A DNA stretch of 64,000 nt, taken from contig JAVDKL010000001.1 of assembly GCA_030849965.1 (NCBI GenBank), positions 1,098,554 through 1,162,553 on the forward strand. Direction: 5' to 3'. Of the stretch, positions 59,268-64,000 are shown one piece after another. Positions within the stretch are counted from its first letter, which is position 1. Every line of letters begins with the position of its first letter. Below the pieces are notes generated by a model. It was not told where the DNA came from. It saw nothing but the letters and a program-made list of their open reading frames with translations, and ran no database searches. Origin of the DNA: Schauerella fraxinea. Its GTDB lineage: Bacteria; Pseudomonadota; Gammaproteobacteria; Burkholderiales; Burkholderiaceae_B. A program made the position numbers and the translations under genes.

Positions 59268-60289
59268 GCGATCCGGCGATCAAACCGCGGTTGCGCGTTG
59301 GACTGGTGGGTGCGGGATGGGTCACCCAACATCATCTGGCGGGATGGCAGGCGATTGCGGACCGGGCGGAGGTGGTCGCCATTGCCGATCCGGATCTCGC
59401 GCAGGCGCAGCGACGGGCCGAGGCGTTCAACATCCCACATGCATTTGCCTCTGCTGAAGCGATGTTCGACGACATCGCACTGGATGCCGTCGACATCGCC
59501 TCCCCGCGCGAAACGCATGCGCCGCTCGTTCGCCTGGCCGCGGCGCGTGGCGTTTCGGTGATGTGTCAGAAACCGCTGGCACCCACCTATGACGAGGCCG
59601 TGCGGGTCGTCGCCGATGTGGCGGGCCAGACACGATTGATGGTGCATGAGAACTGGCGCTTTCGGCAGTATTACCGCGACCTGGGCGCGTGGTTGGCCGC
59701 AGGCCGAATCGGCCGTGTGCTGCAGGCCCAGATGACGCTTTACACGTCGGGCCTCATCCCCGATGACAAGGGCCTGCTGCCGGCCCTGGAGCGTCAGCCG
59801 TTCATCGGCACCCTCGACCGCGCGCTGGTCATGGAAATCCTGATTCACCACATCGACACCCTGCGCTACTTGCTGGGCGATCTCACCCTTCAGTACGCCC
59901 GCTTGGGCCACGCCAGCGCTGCGATGCGCGGTGAAGATCGCGCCGCGATCTGCTTCGAAACGACACAAGGTGCACCCGTGCTGTTGATGGCGAACTTGCG
60001 CGTGCATGGGCGGGCCCCGGCCCAATCCGATCGCCTCACGCTCATCGGTGAACACGGCACGATCGAGCTCGAAGGCATGACGTTGCGCTGCCTGGGCGAG
60101 CAGCCCGCCACGCTACAATACGACGCGTCCACGACCTATCTTGGATCTTATGCAGCGGCGATCGCGCATTTCGTCGATGCCCTCGATCGCGGCACACCCT
60201 TCGAAACCCACCCCGAAGACAACCTTCAAACGCTTTCGTTGGTCGAAGCCATTTACGCACGTGGGAGCAGTGCAACGGAACATTCATGA
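59264..60289 (+). CDS. Gfo/Idh/MocA-family oxidoreductase
   Basis: A 341-residue NAD(P)-dependent dehydrogenase. The Rossmann motif is VGLVGAGWVTQHHLAGW, and the EKP-type motif appears as CQKPLAPTYDEA, with the conserved lysine kept but glutamate replaced by glutamine. The second domain has VHENWRFRQYYRDL and MEILIHHIDTLRYLLGD, with the catalytic histidine region. It probably oxidises the sugar or polyol taken up by the transporter. ATGA overlaps link it to both the ATPase gene and the regulator gene. Confidence 0.9.
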   Translation: MSDPAIKPRLRVGLVGAGWVTQHHLAGWQAIADRAEVVAIADPDLAQAQRRAEAFNIPHAFASAEAMFDDIALDAVDIASPRETHAPLVRLAAARGVSVMCQKPLAPTYDEAVRVVADVAGQTRLMVHENWRFRQYYRDLGAWLAAGRIGRVLQAQMTLYTSGLIPDDKGLLPALERQPFIGTLDRALVMEILIHHIDTLRYLLGDLTLQYARLGHASAAMRGEDRAAICFETTQGAPVLLMANLRVHGRAPAQSDRLTLIGEHGTIELEGMTLRCLGEQPATLQYDASTTYLGSYAAAIAHFVDALDRGTPFETHPEDNLQTLSLVEAIYARGSSATEHS

Positions 60290-60969
60290 CAGAGCGGGCG
60301 TTGATCGATCAGGCAGATGAGGCAACCGCGCTGGACGTGGCCGACATTGCCAAGACCTTGGGCGAAGACATCATTTTCGGTCGTCTCGCGCCGGGTGAAC
60401 GATTGACCGAAGACACCTTGATCGCCCGCTTTCGCGTCACGCGCCATTTCGTGCGCCAGGCCCTGGCCGATCTCGAACGCACGGGTATCGTGGTGCGGGA
60501 AAAGAACAAAGGCGTCGCGGTGCGATCGCTGACCCCGTCCGAAGTACGCCAGATCTACGAGGTGCGTGAACTGCTGCAGCGGCAAGCCGCGCTGCGCATC
60601 CCGCTGCCGGCGCCAACCGCCGTGATCGACGAACTCGAACGCCTGCACGCGCATTACGGTGCCTGCTTGCGCGCGCATGATTTCACCGGCGTGCATGAAG
60701 CCAACGATGCGTTTCACCTCACCATGTTTGCCGCGTGCGGCAACCAGTATCTCGTGGCGTCAATCAAGCACTACATGTGGCTGACGTTGCCGGTTCGCGC
60801 CAAACGCACGGCAGACTACGCGCACGCCATCGCCTCCGAACGCGACCACTACATGATCATCCAACTGCTCAAGGGTACGGACAGTTGGGCGCTCGCGCAG
60901 TTGTGCGTGGATCACCTGCAGAGCGCGAAGATCGAGTATCTGAGCAAGATCAGCGGGCAGTACGACTGA
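60286..60969 (+). CDS. GntR/FadR-family transcriptional regulator
   Basis: A 227-residue regulator. The N-terminal winged helix includes LAPGERLTEDTLIARFRVTRHFVRQALADLERTGIV, and the C-terminal FCD domain shows the metal or effector pattern HEANDAFHLTMFAACGN and ASERDHYMIIQLL. It probably senses the transported compound or its oxidation product and controls the operon; autoregulation is inferred because it is the last gene. Its stop codon begins a repetitive tract. Confidence 0.9.
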   Translation: MTERALIDQADEATALDVADIAKTLGEDIIFGRLAPGERLTEDTLIARFRVTRHFVRQALADLERTGIVVREKNKGVAVRSLTPSEVRQIYEVRELLQRQAALRIPLPAPTAVIDELERLHAHYGACLRAHDFTGVHEANDAFHLTMFAACGNQYLVASIKHYMWLTLPVRAKRTADYAHAIASERDHYMIIQLLKGTDSWALAQLCVDHLQSAKIEYLSKISGQYD

Positions 60970-61200
<231 letters not shown>

Positions 61201-61248
61201 TAGGTGCACCCTGCGACGGGCTGGATGGACCTGCTATGGGCGCGCGAC

Positions 61249-61620
61249 CTACTCTGAGACACCCGGCAGCAACACCATATCCGCACCTTCGCCGCCGAAG
61301 AACAGCAGGTGATGTTCGAACCAGCGAAACTGCGCGTTGGGCATGCCTTCGACGAATTTCTCCGCGACGAGCTGGTCGCCATCTGCGCGATACACCCGCA
61401 CATAGCCGTCAAGGTAATACATCCAATCCGATCCCCCGCCCGGCATCGACATGCGGGGAACGAGATCCGAGAAGCCGTACGTTCTCGAGAGCTGATAATA
61501 ATAGTGGTGGTTCGGGCTGTAATGCCTGCCTTCGTAGGGCAGGCCACGCAGGCTGAGGAAGGCGTAAACCAACGCTCCGGCCACCAGTACGATGCCCCAC
61601 GTCTTTTTGGCGCGTGTCAT
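61249..61620 (-). CDS. Hypothetical membrane-anchored protein
   Basis: A 123-residue protein of unknown function. One N-terminal helix (WGIVLVAGALVYAFLSL) would anchor it with the rest outside the cytoplasm. The exported part is rich in Tyr/His near the helix (YSPNHHYYYQLSRTYGF) and in Gly later. MYYLDGYVRVYRADGDQLVAEKFVEG reads like a compact beta-sheet. No catalytic motif is seen. It has a proper ATG and lies downstream of the MFS gene on the same strand with about 105 bp between them. Confidence 0.65.
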   Translation of the reverse strand: MTRAKKTWGIVLVAGALVYAFLSLRGLPYEGRHYSPNHHYYYQLSRTYGFSDLVPRMSMPGGGSDWMYYLDGYVRVYRADGDQLVAEKFVEGMPNAQFRWFEHHLLFFGGEGADMVLLPGVSE

Positions 61621-61725
61621 GTCTTCGGCTCATGGCGATCGCGTGGCGATCTGCCGATCACTTGGGTCAATTGAAAAAGCCCCCTGCTTGCTGCGCATTT
61701 CGACTGCCCTGCCCGGCGCGCATGC

Positions 61726-63129
61726 CTATTGCCCCGCCCGGCGCGCGTTGAGCGCGATCCATTGTGCGAGCAACGCCGCTGCCGCGAACGCGATCCCGGC
61801 GCCGATCCATGGGCCGCGCAGCATGCCCACATCGAGCATCAGGCCGAAAAGCATCGGGCCCACGGCCGCGCCGACGTCCATGCCGCAGTACACGAGGCCG
61901 TAGACGGAGCCGACCGCGCCCTTGGGCGTGACGCGCCGGATCAGCATGTCGCGCGAGGGCGCAGCCACGCCGGAGCAAAAGCCCGCCACCATGATGACGG
62001 CCGCCGCCCAGCCGGCAGGCACACTGCCCGAGGCCAACAACACCAACGTGGCACCGGCCAACACCAGCGAAATCGCCACGATGCGCTCGACGTGCGGCTG
62101 TGCAGAGACGAGAAACCCGCCCGCAATCATGCCCACCGCGGATGCCACCATATAACCGGACAACGCGGAACTGGCGAGGATGGCCGTTACACCATACAGG
62201 TCGTGCAATAACGGAATGGTGTAGTTCTGCACTGACGACAAGGCAATCGAGGTGCACGCGAAAAAGAGGAAAGCACCCCACAAGGCGGGCTTGGCCAACA
62301 GCGCACGCAGCGTTTCCATGGCGGTGGGCGTGGCCACGGCCGGCGCCGGCTCATCGACCGACGTGGGTGGCACGACCTGCGCGCCGGGCGTGGCGGCACG
62401 CAATGCCGCGTCGGCTTTAGCCGGCGATACGGCGGCGGCCCCCGATCCTGCAGCCCCCGGGGTCATGCCAGCGGCACCGCCAGTGGCATGATTGCCAGCC
62501 TTGCGCGCGGTGCCAGGCGACGTCAACAACCCGCGCGCGATAACGGTCAACCCCAACACGGCAACCACCAGCACCGCCACCCCAAAGGCGGCAACCCGCC
62601 AGCCCCACAACGTGGTGAGCGTGGCGATGAAAAGCGGAGCCAACGCCCAGCCCAAGCTGCCGGTAAGCCCGTGTGCGCTGAAGGCATGGCCCAAGCGGCG
62701 GCTGCTGATGCGATGGTTGATGAGCGAATAGTCGACCGGATGGAAGACCGAATTGCCGACGCCCCCCACGCAAGCGGCCAGCAGCAGCATGCCGTAGCCC
62801 GTGGCGGTGCCGATCAACACGGCCGCGACGACGAAGCACGACAAGCCGAACCACAACACCGGGCGTGCCCCGATGCGGTCGACCACAAAACCGGAAGAAG
62901 CCTGCCCCAGGCCCGACACCACGTAAAACGCCGACACGAGCAGGCCCAGGCGCGCGAAGTCCAGGTCGAACGCCTGTGCCAGGGGCACATACAACGAGGG
63001 GATGACGAGCTGGAAAAAGTGCGAGGCCGCGTGGGCGATGCCGATGACCGCGATGGTCAGCCAGTCCTGCCGCCGCAGTTGCGGCGTATCCGACGTGTCG
63101 CCGGCCCAAGAGGCTGACGTGGCGCTCAC
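61726..63129 (-). CDS. MFS transporter
   Basis: A 467-residue major facilitator with 12 predicted helices in two halves. The first half begins WLTIAVIGIAHAASHFFQLVIPSLY. FDRIGARP-like DRIGARPVLWFGL is the loop 2-3 signature. A long Ala/Gly/Pro-rich cytoplasmic loop (about 75 residues) joins the halves. The helix TIPLLHDLYGVTAILASSALSGYMV opens the second half. GTG at 63129 overlaps the pgsA stop (GTGA), so it is probably coupled to pgsA; the frame before it lies inside pgsA. Substrate unknown. Confidence 0.88.
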   Translation of the reverse strand: MSATSASWAGDTSDTPQLRRQDWLTIAVIGIAHAASHFFQLVIPSLYVPLAQAFDLDFARLGLLVSAFYVVSGLGQASSGFVVDRIGARPVLWFGLSCFVVAAVLIGTATGYGMLLLAACVGGVGNSVFHPVDYSLINHRISSRRLGHAFSAHGLTGSLGWALAPLFIATLTTLWGWRVAAFGVAVLVVAVLGLTVIARGLLTSPGTARKAGNHATGGAAGMTPGAAGSGAAAVSPAKADAALRAATPGAQVVPPTSVDEPAPAVATPTAMETLRALLAKPALWGAFLFFACTSIALSSVQNYTIPLLHDLYGVTAILASSALSGYMVASAVGMIAGGFLVSAQPHVERIVAISLVLAGATLVLLASGSVPAGWAAAVIMVAGFCSGVAAPSRDMLIRRVTPKGAVGSVYGLVYCGMDVGAAVGPMLFGLMLDVGMLRGPWIGAGIAFAAAALLAQWIALNARRAGQ

Positions 63130-63698
63130 TGCGATTTTTCCCGGATGGCGGGCCAGGCCCGCTGCAGGTAGTAGCACATCGACCACACCGTGAGGATGGC
63201 GGCGATGACGATCAACACCATGCCGACGATGTGGGCGCTGACGCCATACACCGGACGGTAATAGAGCAGGCAGGGAATCGCGATCATCTGCGCGGCCGTC
63301 TTGAACTTGCCCAGACGATGCACAGCCACGCTGGCGCTGGCGCCGATCTGCGCCATCCATTCGCGCAAGGCGGAGATCGTGATTTCACGACCGATGATGA
63401 TGAGCGCGATGAAGTCGTCGACGCGGCCGAGGTCGAGCAGCACGAGAAGCGCCGCGCATACCATCAACTTGTCGGCCACCGGATCGAGGAACGCACCGAA
63501 TGCAGACGTCTGGTTCCAACGGCGGGCGAGCCACCCATCGAACCAGTCGGTGAGCGCGGCGACCACGAATGCGCAGGCGGCGAGCGTGTCGCGTACCGGC
63601 ACTGACATCCAGGTGTCGGGCAGATAGAACAACCCGACCACCATAGGAATCATGGCGATGCGCAGCCAGGTCAGAATGATGGGTACGTTTAAAGGCAT
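63126..63698 (-). CDS. pgsA: CDP-diacylglycerol-glycerol-3-phosphate 3-phosphatidyltransferase
   Basis: A 190-residue membrane enzyme that makes phosphatidylglycerol phosphate, the precursor of phosphatidylglycerol and cardiolipin. The CDP-alcohol phosphotransferase motif D-G-x2-A-R-x8-G-x3-D-x3-D is intact as DGWLARRWNQTSAFGAFLDPVAD. MPLNVPIILTWLRI is the usual N-terminus and four hydrophobic segments are seen. uvrC lies directly upstream, as in many proteobacteria. Confidence 0.96.
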   Translation of the reverse strand: MPLNVPIILTWLRIAMIPMVVGLFYLPDTWMSVPVRDTLAACAFVVAALTDWFDGWLARRWNQTSAFGAFLDPVADKLMVCAALLVLLDLGRVDDFIALIIIGREITISALREWMAQIGASASVAVHRLGKFKTAAQMIAIPCLLYYRPVYGVSAHIVGMVLIVIAAILTVWSMCYYLQRAWPAIREKSQ

Positions 63699-63742
63699 GG
63701 TGGGCGTATGCTACATCAGTTGCTCGGGTTTACCCGAGCGAA

Positions 63743-64000
63743 TTAGCCGCGCAGCGACTCATAAATCCGTTCGGCCAACTCTTGCGAGATGCCATCCACG
63801 GACGCCAGTTCCTGAATACTGGCGCGCGACACGCCCGAAAAACCACCAAAACGCGTGAGTAATCGTTGGCGGCGCCGCGCGCCGATGCCTTCGATTTCTT
63901 CCAGCCGCGACACATTTCGCGTTTTGGCGCGCTTGGCCCGCATGCCGGTAATGGCAAAACGGTGGGCCTCATCGCGGATCTGCGCAATCAGCATCAGGGC
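63743..64000 (-). CDS. uvrC: Excinuclease ABC subunit C (C-terminal part, cut by window edge)
   Basis: The last ~85 residues of Uvr[22 protein letters not shown] is the end of the RNase H-like endonuclease domain, and [21 protein letters not shown] followed by [18 protein letters not shown] forms the tandem helix-hairpin-helix DNA-binding module that ends UvrC proteins. The rest lies beyond position 64000. Confidence 0.94.
   Translation of the reverse strand, partial: ALMLIAQIRDEAHRFAITGMRAKRAKTRNVSRLEEIEGIGARRRQRLLTRFGGFSGVSRASIQELASVDGISQELAERIYESLRG

Overview
The window looks like a chromosomal segment of a high-GC betaproteobacterium of the order Burkholderiales, most likely an Alcaligenaceae member close to Bordetella or Achromobacter. 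This rests on the gene neighbourhoods (ndk-rlmN-rodZ, rpsP-rimM-trmD, alaS-tusA, parE-parC, trxA-rho, a YhdP-type gene divergent from glnE, uvrC-pgsA), on protein character and on codon use. It is an inference, because no rRNA or tRNA gene is present. I recognise 51 genes, two of them cut by the window ends (rodZ on the left, uvrC on the right).

Layout. 1-11.9 kb is mostly housekeeping: rodZ (partial), rlmN, ndk, valS, an exported methyltransferase-like protein, a lone response-regulator receiver, trmD-rimM-rpsP, tusA and alaS. 12.0-21.7 kb is one minus-strand block of eight tightly overlapping genes for a type IVb 'thin pilus' of the kind known from IncI1 plasmids: a TcpQ/PilL-like lipoprotein, secretin PilN, PilO, PilP, ATPase PilQ, membrane protein PilR, pilin PilS and a PilV-like tip protein with a hexapeptide-repeat shaft. 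It sits on the chromosome without conjugation genes, shufflon recombinase, prepilin peptidase or lytic transglycosylase. 21.8-26.5 kb holds an orphan UgpB-like binding protein, a DadA-type dehydrogenase, a plant-type ferredoxin/flavin reductase and a MOSC protein. 26.8-30.8 kb is an ectoine/5-hydroxyectoine operon in which the MarR-type regulator is the first gene (ectR-A-B-C-D), with a clear sigma70-like promoter and candidate operators. 31.3-44.9 kb carries parC, parE, trxA, rho, the YhdP-like gene, glnE and queH. 45-54.5 kb carries a MocR-type regulator, a double-GNAT fusion, clpB, an FNR-type regulator, aceA and queF. 54.9-61 kb is a complete carbohydrate-type ABC transporter operon with its own Gfo/Idh/MocA oxidoreductase and FadR-type regulator. 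61.2-64 kb has a small anchored protein, an MFS transporter, pgsA and the end of uvrC.

How the genes work together. Several genes serve tRNA or rRNA modification (rlmN, trmD, tusA, queH, queF) and translation (valS, alaS, rpsP, rimM). The ect operon makes compatible solutes from aspartate semialdehyde. aceA (glyoxylate shunt), fnr (oxygen sensing) and glnE (nitrogen control) are central regulation and metabolism. The ABC operon looks like a self-contained uptake-and-oxidation module for an unidentified sugar or polyol.

The most interesting parts are the chromosomal thin-pilus operon and the nested hairpin followed by eight U residues that overlaps its first start codon. The PilV-like hexapeptide shaft, the signal-peptide-bearing methyltransferase, the serine/proline-rich insertion in TrmD, the double GNAT and two period-13 to 15 repeat tracts growing out of regulator stop codons also deserve a look. 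All functional calls are made by reading motifs; no database search was run.
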